NCBI GenBank assembly: GCA_963785065.1
Contig: CAWATX010000001.1
Coordinates: 310,001-374,000, forward strand
Length of the DNA stretch: 64,000 nucleotides
Direction of reading: 5' to 3'
Origin: CAVSRC01 sp963785065
GTDB lineage: Bacteria; Pseudomonadota; Alphaproteobacteria; Rhizobiales; Kaistiaceae
Part shown: positions 17,099-25,669 of the stretch, one piece after another
Numbering within the stretch: the first letter of the stretch is position 1
Layout: each line of letters begins with the position of its first letter
Notes under the pieces: model-generated
Told to the model about the DNA's origin: nothing
The model's database searches: none
Seen by the model: the letters and a program-made list of their open reading frames with translations, nothing else
Position numbers and translations under genes: made by a program

Positions 17099-18217
17099 AT
17101 GATCGGCGCCCCACTGCGCATTCTGAGCCTGGTCCGCAAGGAAGTGCTGGCGCTGCTGCGCGACCCGCGCAGCCGCGTCATCCTCTTCCTGCCGCCGCTG
17201 CTGCAATCCTTCCTGTTCGGCTATGCCGCCACCTTCGACCTCAACCACGCCCCCTATGCGGTCTACGACGAGGACCACGGCGCCGCGTCGAGCGAGCTTC
17301 TGTCGCGTTTCGAGGGCTCCGGCGTGTTCGAGCGCATCGCCACCATCCAGCGCGAAGCCGACATCGCCCGGTTGATCAACGACCGCGACGCGATGCTGGT
17401 GGTGCGCATCGGGCCGGACTTCCAACGCCGGCTCACCGCCGGGCAGTCGGCCGACATCCAGGTCATCGTCGACGGCCGCAACTCCAACACCGCCGGCACC
17501 GCTGTCGGCTACGTCAACGCAATCGTCGACGGCTTCAACGCCGACTGGCGGGCTGCGCACGGGCTTGCCGACCCCCCGCTGCATGTCAGCGTGCGTGCCT
17601 GGTACAACGGCAATCTCGAAACCAGCTGGAACATGATCCCCGGCCTCATCGGCACCATCACGCTCCTGCAGGTGCTGATGCTCACCGCGCTGTCGGTGGC
17701 GCGCGAACGCGAGGACGGCACCTTCGACCAGTTGCTGGTCACTCCCATTCGCCCGGCCGAGATCATGCTCGGCAAGGCGCTGCCGTCGACCGTGGTCGGC
17801 CTCATCCAGGCGACGCTCATCTTCCTGGTGGCGCAGCTCTGGTTCCGGATTCCCTTCGCCGGCTCGCTGATCACCCTCTACAGCGGCCTCATCCTGTTCG
17901 TCATCGCCGCCGTCGGCATCGGGCTGTTCGTCTCCTCGCTGGTGACCAGCATGCAGCAGGCGATGCTCTTTTCCTTCGTGCTGCTGATGCCCTTCATCCT
18001 GCTTTCCGGCCTGGCGACACCGATCGCCAACATGCCGGACGTCTTCCAGTGGATCACCTATGTCGATCCGTTGCGCTACGCCCTCGACATCACGCGCCGG
18101 GTCTATCTGGAGGGCGTCGGACTCGGCGTACTGGTCGGCGACCTGTGGCCGCTGATCGTCATCAGCGTGGTGACGCTGCCGATCGCGGCGTGGATGTTCC
18201 GCAACAGGCTGACCTGA
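17099..18217 (+). CDS. ybhR: ABC-2 type permease YbhR-like
   Basis: A 372-residue partner permease of YbhS with the same layout: N-terminal helix (about 22-42), extracytoplasmic domain, and a five-helix C-terminal block starting at NMIPGLIGTITLLQVLMLTA, with REREDGTFDQLLVTPIRPAEIMLGK. It starts 8 bp after ybhS and ends the operon. It converges on the cytochrome gene, and a strong hairpin lies between the two. Confidence 0.9.
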   Translation: MIGAPLRILSLVRKEVLALLRDPRSRVILFLPPLLQSFLFGYAATFDLNHAPYAVYDEDHGAASSELLSRFEGSGVFERIATIQREADIARLINDRDAMLVVRIGPDFQRRLTAGQSADIQVIVDGRNSNTAGTAVGYVNAIVDGFNADWRAAHGLADPPLHVSVRAWYNGNLETSWNMIPGLIGTITLLQVLMLTALSVAREREDGTFDQLLVTPIRPAEIMLGKALPSTVVGLIQATLIFLVAQLWFRIPFAGSLITLYSGLILFVIAAVGIGLFVSSLVTSMQQAMLFSFVLLMPFILLSGLATPIANMPDVFQWITYVDPLRYALDITRRVYLEGVGLGVLVGDLWPLIVISVVTLPIAAWMFRNRLT

Positions 18218-18224
18218 AAGAGGC

Positions 18225-18254
18225 AAAAAAGAGCCCGGCCGCATGGCCGGGCTC
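18225..18254 (-). terminator. rho-independent terminator of the cytochrome c gene
   Basis: GAGCCCGGCC and GGCCGGGCTC pair perfectly over 10 bp around GCAT. Read on the minus strand the stem is followed by six Ts (A-run at 18225-18230), the standard intrinsic terminator layout, 26 bp past the cytochrome stop. For the plus-strand ybhR it lacks a T-tract but may still act weakly. Confidence 0.85.
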
Positions 18255-18279
18255 GCCGGATGTGCGCGGGTCGCGCCTG

Positions 18280-18756
18280 CTATTTCGGCATGGTCGGCGG
18301 CGCGGCGACATAATAAGGCGTCGTCGGCATCTGACCCGGCGGGACGTAGTCGGGCATCGGATCGCCGGGCTCGCCCAGCGACTTGATGTAGAGATAGAGC
18401 GAGCGCAGGTCGCTCTCGTCCATGGCGTGGACGTTGTAATAGGGCATCGGCGGCCGCGCGGTGAAGGTCTCAGCGTATTTGACGAAATCGTCCTCGCTCA
18501 TGTCCTTGACCTTGAGCAGGATGTTCGCCGGATAGGTGGTGCCCCACGGCCCCATCCAGCCGATCGCCGTCCCTTTCAGCGCCTTGGCCGGGTCGATCTT
18601 GCCCTGCGATTCGTTGTAGCCGGCGGTGTGGCAATCGTTGCAGCCGCCGACGATGGAAACCTGCCGGCCGCGTTCCACGGAAACATCTCCGGCGGCCTGG
18701 GCCGCCAGCGGAACGACCGACAGGCCGGCGACCGCCAGCCAAAGTAACAAACGCAT
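18280..18756 (-). CDS. secreted monohaem c-type cytochrome
   Basis: A 158-residue protein with a signal peptide (about 1-21, ending AAQA). It has one haem c site CNDCH (39-43). A likely distal Met lies in the C-terminal half (RPPMPYYNVHAMDESD); MPYYNVHAM is a recurring motif in small cytochromes of this type. The tail is Pro-rich (PDYVPPGQMPTTPYYVAAPP). AAGGAGG lies 9 bp upstream of the ATG. It is transcribed from the same strand as the two-component genes upstream, 130 bp away, and ends in its own terminator. Partner oxidase or dehydrogenase is not in this window. Confidence 0.85.
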   Translation of the reverse strand: MRLLLWLAVAGLSVVPLAAQAAGDVSVERGRQVSIVGGCNDCHTAGYNESQGKIDPAKALKGTAIGWMGPWGTTYPANILLKVKDMSEDDFVKYAETFTARPPMPYYNVHAMDESDLRSLYLYIKSLGEPGDPMPDYVPPGQMPTTPYYVAAPPTMPK

Positions 18757-18886
18757 CTTTCCCCTCCTTGCATGGCGCGGCCAGCGGGCCGCGCGAGCCG
18801 GTGAACCTAGTGGCACGAGCGGGCAACGGCAGTGACGGAGATCACTGAGACGCTCAGCGACACCTATGTTCGGTGGTGCACCGCGA

Positions 18887-20323
18887 TCAGGCCACAATCG
18901 CCGGTTCGGCAGGAGCCGGGGTCGTCGACGGAAGAAGGATTTCGGCGCGGAGCCCCCCCTCCGGTCGGTTGGTGAGGACCACGTCGCCGCCATGGGCGCG
19001 CGCCACCGACCGCGCGATGGTGAGGCCGAGGCCGGCGCCGCCGGTCTCGCGGTTGCGCGATGCCTCCAGCCGGTGAAACGGCCGGAACACCGCTTCCATC
19101 TCCGCCTGGGGAATCCCGGGGCCGTCGTCGTCGACGACGATGCGGATGGCGGCGTCATCGCGCACCAGCGAGACGCGGGCCAAACCGCCGTATTTCACCG
19201 CATTTTCGATGAGGTTGCCGATCGCCCGGCGCAGGCCCACCGGCCCGGCCAGGCATTTCAGGCGGGCGGGAAGGTCGGGCGACAGATCGAGCGTCACGCC
19301 CGGCATGTCGGCGCACAACGATTCAGCGAGCGAGATCAGGTCGATCTGCTCGCGCGCCTCCGGCTGGGCGGTGTCGCTGGCGAAGGCGAGGACCGAACGG
19401 GTCATCGCCTCGATGTCCTCCAGGTCGGTGAGCATGCGGGCGCGCTGGTCGGCATCCTCGACGAACTCCGCCCTCAGCCGCAGCCGCGTCACCGGCGTCC
19501 TCAGGTCGTGTGAGATGGCGGCGACGAGCTGGTCGCGGTCGCCGATGAAGCGGCGCAGCCGCTCCTGCATCAGGTTGAAGGCGTGTGCGGCGGCGCGCAC
19601 CTCGCGCGGCCCCTTCTCGGGCAGCGATTCAGCGTTGATGTCGCGTCCCAGCCGCTCCGCCGCGTTGGCCAGAAGTGCATAGGGAGCGGTCAGCCGGCGG
19701 AGCGCCCAGATCGACCCGGCCAGCACCAGGGCGATGACCGCCATGGTCATCAGCATCGTGTTGTCCGACCACAGGCGCGGCGACGGCGCCACCGGCACGG
19801 TGAAATTGGCCCAGCTGCCATTGTCGAGCTGCACGGCGACCAGATAGGCGTCGTTGAAGACATAGTGCTCCTCGATATCGGAGAGGAAGCGCTCTACCGG
19901 GCCGGCGTCGTCGCCGGGCGGATCGGAAATGGCGCTTGGATCGGCGACCACCGGGCCGCGTCCGACATCGACCTCGGTGACGCCGGAGTCGCCGAGCCGC
20001 GTCTGCAGAACGTCCTCCAGCTCGGCGATCTCGTCGTCGCTGGCGCCATTGCTTGCGGCGATCGGCTTGTCGCCGACCGTCACCCGCAATGTCGGTGTCG
20101 ACAGAGCGTCGGCGAGGTCGGCGCGACTGCCAACCGGCTCGGCAGCGATGGCCCGGGAGAGCGACGACACGCGCTCCGCCAGGTGGAAGAAGACATTCAT
20201 GCGGGCGTTGAGCGCACGGTTCTGCAGGATGACGCCGACCGTGGCCAGCTCGGCGATGACCAGCCCGGTGATGACGATGATCAGCGCCCAGGCGGCAAGG
20301 CTGTCGGGCAGGAAGCGCCTCAA
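18887..20323 (-). CDS. membrane sensor histidine kinase (EnvZ-like)
   Basis: A 478-residue kinase, probably started at the TTG that overlaps the response-regulator stop (TTGA); no ATG/GTG fits nearby. It has a first helix (11-33), a periplasmic domain with an acidic PPGDDAGP segment (34-187), a second helix (188-207), HAMP, phospho-accepting His272 in SHDLRTPVTRLRLRAE, then the ATP domain with N box NLIENAVKYGG, VDDDGPGIP and GAGLGLTIARSVARAHGG. It phosphorylates the adjacent OmpR-type regulator. The stimulus is unknown. Confidence 0.88.
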   Translation of the reverse strand: MRRFLPDSLAAWALIIVITGLVIAELATVGVILQNRALNARMNVFFHLAERVSSLSRAIAAEPVGSRADLADALSTPTLRVTVGDKPIAASNGASDDEIAELEDVLQTRLGDSGVTEVDVGRGPVVADPSAISDPPGDDAGPVERFLSDIEEHYVFNDAYLVAVQLDNGSWANFTVPVAPSPRLWSDNTMLMTMAVIALVLAGSIWALRRLTAPYALLANAAERLGRDINAESLPEKGPREVRAAAHAFNLMQERLRRFIGDRDQLVAAISHDLRTPVTRLRLRAEFVEDADQRARMLTDLEDIEAMTRSVLAFASDTAQPEAREQIDLISLAESLCADMPGVTLDLSPDLPARLKCLAGPVGLRRAIGNLIENAVKYGGLARVSLVRDDAAIRIVVDDDGPGIPQAEMEAVFRPFHRLEASRNRETGGAGLGLTIARSVARAHGGDVVLTNRPEGGLRAEILLPSTTPAPAEPAIVA

Positions 20324-21042
20324 GCCACTTCGACCTCCGGCGTGAACATGTAGCCGTCGCCGCGCACGGTGACGATCATCTCCGGCGCCTTTGGATCGAG
20401 CTCGATCTTCTTGCGGATGCGGCTTACCTGGACGTCGATGGAGCGGTCGAAGGGCGCCGCGTCGCGGCCGCGGGCGAGGTCGAGTAGCTGGTTGCGGCTG
20501 AGCACGCGCTGCGGGCGTTCGACGAAGGCGATGAGCAGCTCGTATTCGCCGGTGGTGAGGTCGACGATGAGCCCGTCCGGCGCCTCCAGCCGGCGCCGGC
20601 CAAGGTCGAGCGACCACCCGGCAAAGCGCATGCGCTTGGGCGGGACGGCCTGCCTGCCGACGGCAGCGACGGTGCCGGTGCGGCGCAGGATGGCGCGCAC
20701 CCGGGCGAGAAGTTCACGCGGGTTGAACGGTTTGCCCAGGTAGTCGTCGGCGCCCATCTCGAGGCCGACGATGCGGTCGGTCTCGTCGCCCATGGCGGTC
20801 AGCATGAGGATGGGAACGGACGAACGGGAACGCAGGTCGCGGCACAGCTCCAGGCCGCTCGTGCCGGGCAGCATGAGGTCGAGAATCACGAGGTCGGTGC
20901 TGCCGGCCGCCAGCGCCGCCGCCATGGTCCGCGCATCGGAGGCGGTGGCAACCTGATAGCCGTGCTTGACGAAGAAGCGCGAGACCAGGTCCCTGATTTC
21001 GCGGTCGTCATCGACGACCAGAAGCTGTGGTGTGGCGCCCAC
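20320..21042 (-). CDS. OmpR/PhoB-family response regulator
   Basis: A 240-residue regulator. The receiver holds DDD at 11-13, phospho-Asp55 in LVILDLMLPG, and the LGKPFNPRELLARVRA end with the conserved Lys. The winged-helix DNA-binding domain (about 138-235) contains LTTGEYELLIAFVERPQRVLSR and RSIDVQVSRIRKKIE. The start codon is GTG. It overlaps the kinase gene by 4 bp. Targets are unknown; the cytochrome downstream and the small secreted protein upstream are candidates by proximity only. Confidence 0.92.
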   Translation of the reverse strand: MGATPQLLVVDDDREIRDLVSRFFVKHGYQVATASDARTMAAALAAGSTDLVILDLMLPGTSGLELCRDLRSRSSVPILMLTAMGDETDRIVGLEMGADDYLGKPFNPRELLARVRAILRRTGTVAAVGRQAVPPKRMRFAGWSLDLGRRRLEAPDGLIVDLTTGEYELLIAFVERPQRVLSRNQLLDLARGRDAAPFDRSIDVQVSRIRKKIELDPKAPEMIVTVRGDGYMFTPEVEVA

Positions 21043-21143
21043 GGTGATGCCCGTCCGGGGAAAGACGGGGCGCCGTCTGCAATCGCCGGCGCCCGCTGGT
21101 CGAATCTGCTCGGCCCGGATCGCGGCAAAATTCGGGCAGCCGC

Positions 21144-21173
21144 CTCACGCGCCGGCGGACACCGGCGCGTGAG
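21144..21173 (-). terminator. possible terminator hairpin after the small secreted protein gene
   Basis: CTCACGCGCCGG and CCGGCGCGTGAG form a perfect 12-bp stem around CGGACA. It lies 16 bp past the stop of the 74-residue secreted protein gene and before the response-regulator start. There is no good T-run (a TTTT comes about 12 nt later on the minus strand), so it may be a weak terminator or an attenuator ahead of the two-component genes. Confidence 0.45.
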
Positions 21174-21189
21174 CCGCCGTTGGACTGCC

Positions 21190-21414
21190 TTACGCCTTGC
21201 AGGCGGCGTCGGCCTTCATCGCCGTGGTCGCCGCCGACTTGGTCGTGTAACTGTTCGTGCCGATCATCGTGAAGGTCTTGCCGTTCGGCTTGTGGCTGGT
21301 CACCAAGCACTTGTGGGTCTTGACGCTCTGCTCGACGTAATAGGTCGTGGCAGCGAAGGCCGGTGCGACGAGTGCGGTGGTGAGCGCGGCGGCAACGATA
21401 ACCTTGCGAAGCAT
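21190..21414 (-). CDS. small secreted protein of unknown function
   Basis: A 74-residue protein. A clear signal peptide (1-21, ALTTALVAPAFA) leaves a mature chain of about 53 residues, basic and Thr-rich, with two Cys (HKCLV and ADAACKA) that could form one disulfide. The core VEQSVKTHKCLVTSHKPNGKTFTM resembles small conserved hypothetical proteins of rhizobia. It is upstream of the two-component genes on the same strand but separated by a stem-loop. No function can be assigned. Confidence 0.7.
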   Translation of the reverse strand: MLRKVIVAAALTTALVAPAFAATTYYVEQSVKTHKCLVTSHKPNGKTFTMIGTNSYTTKSAATTAMKADAACKA

Positions 21415-21579
21415 TGGGCGGTCTCCGATTGAGGGGGTTGACCCCCGCCGGCCAGTGCCGAAGCGGGGTGTCGCGCGGTGCAGGGCATGACGCTCCTGCG
21501 CCCCCGTGCGATGGTGCGGAGATCACCACCGGCATGTAAGCCCCGTGTTTCGCGACTGCGACCCGATCGTAACGGTGTG

Positions 21580-23025
21580 TTACGCCGTGTGGCCGATTGC
21601 CGGCCGGCCGGCCTCTTCGAGCGGCGGCAGGCGCCGGGTAAGGCCGAGGCGCTCGCGCATGATCCAGCGCATGGTCATCAGACAGGCGACCGCGGCCAGG
21701 CCGCTCGACAGGCCGATCCAAATGCCGACGCCGTTGAACTTGACCCAGAAGGCCAGCACGACGCCGACCGGCAGGCCGAAGCCCCAGTAGCCGAGACCGG
21801 CGAGCCACATCGGCACGCGGGTATCGCCGAGGCCACGCAGCATGCCGGAACTGACGACCTGGGCCCCGTCGACGATCTGGAAGATGCCGGCCCAGACCAG
21901 ATAGGAGGCGGCGAGGCCGGCAACCACGGCATCGACCGGGTTCGACCAGTCGAGGAAGAGGCCGACAAGCTGGCGGCGGAAGGCGAGGATGAGGAACGCG
22001 GTGCCGCAGGCGTAGAGCAGCGCGATGCCATAGGCCGACCAGCCGGAGCGTGCAATGCCGGCGACGTCCCTGGCGCCATAGGCGCGGCCGACGCGCACCG
22101 TCGCGGCGGTGGCCAGCCCGAGCGGCACCATGAAGGTGAGCGAGGGAATCTGGATGGCGATGGCGTGCGCGGCCAGCGCCGAGGCGCTGATCAGGCCCAT
22201 GAGAAAGGTGGCCGAATTGAAGCTGGTGGCCTCGAAGGCGAGGGTCACGCCGATCGGCGTGCCGACCCGCCAGATGGCGCGAAAGCGCGACCAGTCCGCC
22301 CGCCACAAGCGGCCGAACAGATGATAGCGGCGGAAGCGCCGGTCGAGCGTGATGAGCAGCGCCAGGCCAACGGTCATGTAGATGTTGGTGAGCGTGGTGG
22401 CGATGCCGGCGCCGGGGAGGCCGAGCGCGGGAATGCCGAAATGGCCGAACATCAGGGTCCATACGAGGAACGCGTTGATGACCAGCGCACTGCCGCCAAC
22501 CCACAGCGCAGAAAGCGGCCGCTCCAGCGCCGAAACGAAATTGCGCAGGATCAGGTAGAACAGGAAAGGCAGGAACGACCACTGGAAGGTGTGCAGATAG
22601 GAGGCGGCGTGGGCGGCGATATGGGGCTGCTGACCGAGAGCCAGGAAGATCGCCTCGGCGTGCCACAGCACCACCCAGATCGGCACGGTGATGGCGATCG
22701 CCGTCCACAGGCCCTGGCGCACAGTGCGACGCACGTCACGCACCGAATGGCGGTTGCGACCGAGCTCGATGGCCATCAGCGGCGCCGTTGCCGTCACCAC
22801 GCCGATAGCGAAGATGAGGAAGGCGAAGTTGAGGTTGACCGCCAGCGCCCCGGCGGCAAGCGCGTCCGGCCCGAGCCAACCCATCATGACCACATCGGTC
22901 GTCGCCAGTCCGGTCTGGGCGACATTGGTCAGGACGATTGGCCAGGCAAGCGCAAGCGTAGCGGAGATTTCCGCGCCCCACGCCCCGCGTGAGGGCTGCG
23001 CCTCAGAGCCTTTCATGACAGTCAT
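21580..23025 (-). CDS. MATE-family multidrug efflux protein (NorM-like)
   Basis: A 481-residue membrane protein with twelve predicted helices in two homologous halves. The first helix region shows LALAWPIVLTNVAQTGLATTDVVMMGWLG, and the second half opens at GVTLAFEATSFNSATFLMG, as in NorM/DinF-type MATE exporters. Na+- or H+-coupled drug or metabolite export is expected. Two close ATGs (23025 and 23016) could start it; neither has a strong ribosome site. The frame remains open further upstream but codes for Arg/Ala-rich sequence, so those starts were rejected. No regulator is adjacent. Confidence 0.85.
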   Translation of the reverse strand: MTVMKGSEAQPSRGAWGAEISATLALAWPIVLTNVAQTGLATTDVVMMGWLGPDALAAGALAVNLNFAFLIFAIGVVTATAPLMAIELGRNRHSVRDVRRTVRQGLWTAIAITVPIWVVLWHAEAIFLALGQQPHIAAHAASYLHTFQWSFLPFLFYLILRNFVSALERPLSALWVGGSALVINAFLVWTLMFGHFGIPALGLPGAGIATTLTNIYMTVGLALLITLDRRFRRYHLFGRLWRADWSRFRAIWRVGTPIGVTLAFEATSFNSATFLMGLISASALAAHAIAIQIPSLTFMVPLGLATAATVRVGRAYGARDVAGIARSGWSAYGIALLYACGTAFLILAFRRQLVGLFLDWSNPVDAVVAGLAASYLVWAGIFQIVDGAQVVSSGMLRGLGDTRVPMWLAGLGYWGFGLPVGVVLAFWVKFNGVGIWIGLSSGLAAVACLMTMRWIMRERLGLTRRLPPLEEAGRPAIGHTA

Positions 23026-23122
23026 GGAGCGAGCTTCTAGACCCGCGCAACAGGCCGCGCCAGCCCTCACATGGGGAGGCGTGGCCACTGTGTCGTCGAA
23101 GCCACGGACGGCGCGGCGCCGC

Positions 23123-24553
23123 CTATTGCGGCCGGCACACCGCCCGATAGCTGCCGCCGCGCGACCAGGTGATGGTCTCGGCATAACCGACCAGGACGTC
23201 GCCGCCGCGGCCGACATAGCGGGCGCCGCGTTGCGAGGCGACACGGCGCAACATGGTGCGAATGCTGCTGCCCGCCTCGGTGACGATCACCCGCCCGTTG
23301 GCATCGTCGAAGACGACGCTGATGAAGCTGCCGTCGTCACAGGCGAAGGGGATGGCGCCTGAATCGGGCGAGGGGATCGGCGGCCCCGAGGTGGTCGGTG
23401 CGGGCGGAGCAACCGGTGCCGGGCTGCAGAAGGCGAGGAACGGACGTGCCTGTGCGGCGCTCCCCTTCAGCGACAGGGCATAGGGCGCCGCCGTGCCGAT
23501 CTGGATGGTGAGATCGCTGCCGTGGATGATCGCCTGCCATAGCGGATCGGCGGTCTTGAGCGTGATCAGCGGGTTGGAGAGGCCGGTCATCTGCGACACG
23601 TCGGAGCCCGTCGCCTGATAGCTCTGGGCGTAGCTGCCGGCCGAGAAGCCGACTGTCACTGGGCCGCCCGGTTGCACCTCCGGGGAACTGCGCCCGAGCG
23701 ATACGGTCACCTCGTTCGAGGCCGGCGAACAGACCGCGGTGAACTCGCTGTCATCGGAATTGGGGATGGCAAAGGCGAGGCTGCCATTGTCGCGGGTGGA
23801 GGAGAACATCCACGCCGCGCCGTCTGAGGCCGGCGCCGCCTGGGTCGCCGTCGGAGGCGGTGGCGGCGGTGCCGTCGTGGTGGTCGTGCCGCCGGAGGCG
23901 AGCAGCGTCACCCTCACCTGCCCGTCATTGGCGCAGATATCGACGGCGCGGGCGATGCGCCGCCCGTCGGAGAGCACCAGGCCGAGGTCGCGCGCGCAGG
24001 TGATGCCGCCGGGCCCCGGCGCCACCAGCACCTCGACCGCATCGCCGACGCGCCGGTTGATGGCGACCGGCTTGCCGGCCATGAACACGCTTGTGATGCT
24101 CACGGAAGGATCGTCGAGGCTGATGGTGATCGGCTGGAAGCCGCTCGGCTGGCTCGCCGGCGGCGTGGGCGTCGCTGGCTCGGCCGGGGGCGCCGGCGGC
24201 TCCGGCGCCGCCTGAGGCGGCGCGGGCGTGCCGGCAGTGGAGAACGGCACGGTCACCTGGGCGCTGTTGGCGCAGATATTGGCGTCAATCGTCGCCACCA
24301 GGTCGTTGGAGCCGGTGAAGCTGATACGGTTGGTGCACGACACCGCGCCGCCGGGATTGTCGACACGGAAGAAGGTGACGCCGCCGCCCTGCCCGGCGAC
24401 GGGGAGATCCTTGCCGTCCAGGCTGGCGCCGGTGACGGCGACCCCGCTCTGGTCACTGCGTGCGCTGAACAGGCGGCTGTCGGCATGGGCGGCATCCGCC
24501 AGCAACATGGCGGCGACCGTGCCGGTCGCCAGAATCACGATCAAACGGGGCAT
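23123..24553 (-). CDS. proline-rich secreted protein with tandem repeats and a C-terminal MliC-like domain
   Basis: A 476-residue exported protein. It has a signal peptide (1-24), a first unit (about 25-105), a Pro/Ala linker (PAPPQAAPEPPAPPAEPA), a second unit (about 140-225), another Pro linker, then a third region. Units one and two are related: both carry a GK(D/P)xPV strand, a PGGxxCxxxL strand and an (A/V)(N/D)ICANxxQVxV end. The last 70 residues (from FACDDGSF to YRAVC) look like the MliC/PliC lysozyme-inhibitor fold: a Cys near each end and SxRGARYVG where that family has SGARY. The lysozyme link is inference. It may be an envelope protein defending against host or rival lysozyme. Confidence 0.6.
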   Translation of the reverse strand: MPRLIVILATGTVAAMLLADAAHADSRLFSARSDQSGVAVTGASLDGKDLPVAGQGGGVTFFRVDNPGGAVSCTNRISFTGSNDLVATIDANICANSAQVTVPFSTAGTPAPPQAAPEPPAPPAEPATPTPPASQPSGFQPITISLDDPSVSITSVFMAGKPVAINRRVGDAVEVLVAPGPGGITCARDLGLVLSDGRRIARAVDICANDGQVRVTLLASGGTTTTTAPPPPPPTATQAAPASDGAAWMFSSTRDNGSLAFAIPNSDDSEFTAVCSPASNEVTVSLGRSSPEVQPGGPVTVGFSAGSYAQSYQATGSDVSQMTGLSNPLITLKTADPLWQAIIHGSDLTIQIGTAAPYALSLKGSAAQARPFLAFCSPAPVAPPAPTTSGPPIPSPDSGAIPFACDDGSFISVVFDDANGRVIVTEAGSSIRTMLRRVASQRGARYVGRGGDVLVGYAETITWSRGGSYRAVCRPQ

Positions 24554-24655
24554 CCGTTCTCCCCACTGAGGTCCTGCCCACCCTCTATACGGTCATTTGC
24601 GCCAAAGCCTACACGCCTGACAAGCCCGACAAGAGTGGCAAGATCGCGGCGCCGC

Positions 24656-25525
24656 TCAGCCTCCCAGGCTGAAGCGGTTCTCGGGCAGTCCCGGTATGTC
24701 GACGGCAAGCGCGTAGAGGCCGCCCGACAGGCGCTCGTCAGCGCGCCGTCCAGTGGTGATGTAGAGCGTCTTCAGTTGAGGCCCGCCGAAAGTGCAGGTG
24801 GTCACCTTGGAGACCGGCATCTCGACGATGCGGTCGATCTCGCCGTCGGGCGCGATGCGCACGAGGCAGCCGCCGTCATAGCGCGCGTTCCACAGATAGC
24901 CCTGGCTGTCGATTGCCGAGCCGTCCGGCAGGCCGCGTTCGAAGCCGGTGAAGAACAGGCGCTCATTGGCGATGGTGCCGGTCTTCTGCGCGTAGTCCCA
25001 CACCCAGATCGTATTGGCGAGCGTGTCGGCGGTGTAGAAGTGCGTGCCGTCGGGGCTCCAGCACAAGGTGTTGGCGATGCCGATGTCGCTCTTCTCGGTG
25101 GTGCACGACCCGTCGGGTCCAATGCGGAACAGCTTGCCCATCTTGGCCCGGTCCCCGCCGCCGCCGCCGTTGGCCATCGAGCCGACCCAGAAATTGCCGG
25201 CCGGGTCGGGACGGCCATCGTTCAGGCGTACGCCGGAGCTGCCGTGCTCGGGATTGGCGAATTCGGCGCGGGCGTCGTTGGCCGGCTGCCACAGGATGAC
25301 GTGGCTGCCGAGCGCGACGATCAGCGTGTCCGGGCGGTCGGTGAGGCCGAGGGCGGTCACCGGCTCGGCGAAGAACCAGTTGCGGACATTGCCGGACTCC
25401 GGCTCGAAGCGGTGGATGAGGAAGCGGCCGATGTCGACCCAGTAGACGGCCTTGTGCACGGCGTGCCAGACGGCCCCTTCGCCGGTCCCGTCGCCGGCCG
25501 GCACAACACATCGTGGTGTTTGCAT
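24656..25525 (-). CDS. SMP-30/gluconolactonase family protein
   Basis: A 289-residue six-bladed beta-propeller enzyme. Metal-site residues of the family are visible: Glu in GEGAVWHA, Asn/Asp in VRLNDGRPDPAGNFWVGSM, Asn in IANTLCWSPDGTHFYTADT, and Asp in GLPDGSAIDSQGYLWNARYDGG. Family members hydrolyse sugar lactones with a divalent metal. It is divergent from zwf across 144 bp, and no pgl gene sits in the zwf-edd run, so it may supply a lactonase step. Action on a phosphorylated lactone is not typical for the family. Confidence 0.85.
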   Translation of the reverse strand: MQTPRCVVPAGDGTGEGAVWHAVHKAVYWVDIGRFLIHRFEPESGNVRNWFFAEPVTALGLTDRPDTLIVALGSHVILWQPANDARAEFANPEHGSSGVRLNDGRPDPAGNFWVGSMANGGGGGDRAKMGKLFRIGPDGSCTTEKSDIGIANTLCWSPDGTHFYTADTLANTIWVWDYAQKTGTIANERLFFTGFERGLPDGSAIDSQGYLWNARYDGGCLVRIAPDGEIDRIVEMPVSKVTTCTFGGPQLKTLYITTGRRADERLSGGLYALAVDIPGLPENRFSLGG

Positions 25526-25669
25526 ATTACCCCCCGGACTCCCGCCACTGGCGGCGCAGCGAATCCTTTGCCAAATCTCTTGCTGTCAGTGTAGACCGCA
25601 CCGACCGGACCCCGAAAGCCGTCGGGGGCCGGCGACCTCCCAATGCGAGCCTCCGGAGTTCCTGCCGCC

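Noticed and set aside
18887..20617. Longer sensor kinase starting inside the response regulator
   Set aside because: The extra N-terminus is an Arg/Pro-rich out-of-frame reading of the response regulator; the TTG overlapping its stop fits operon architecture.
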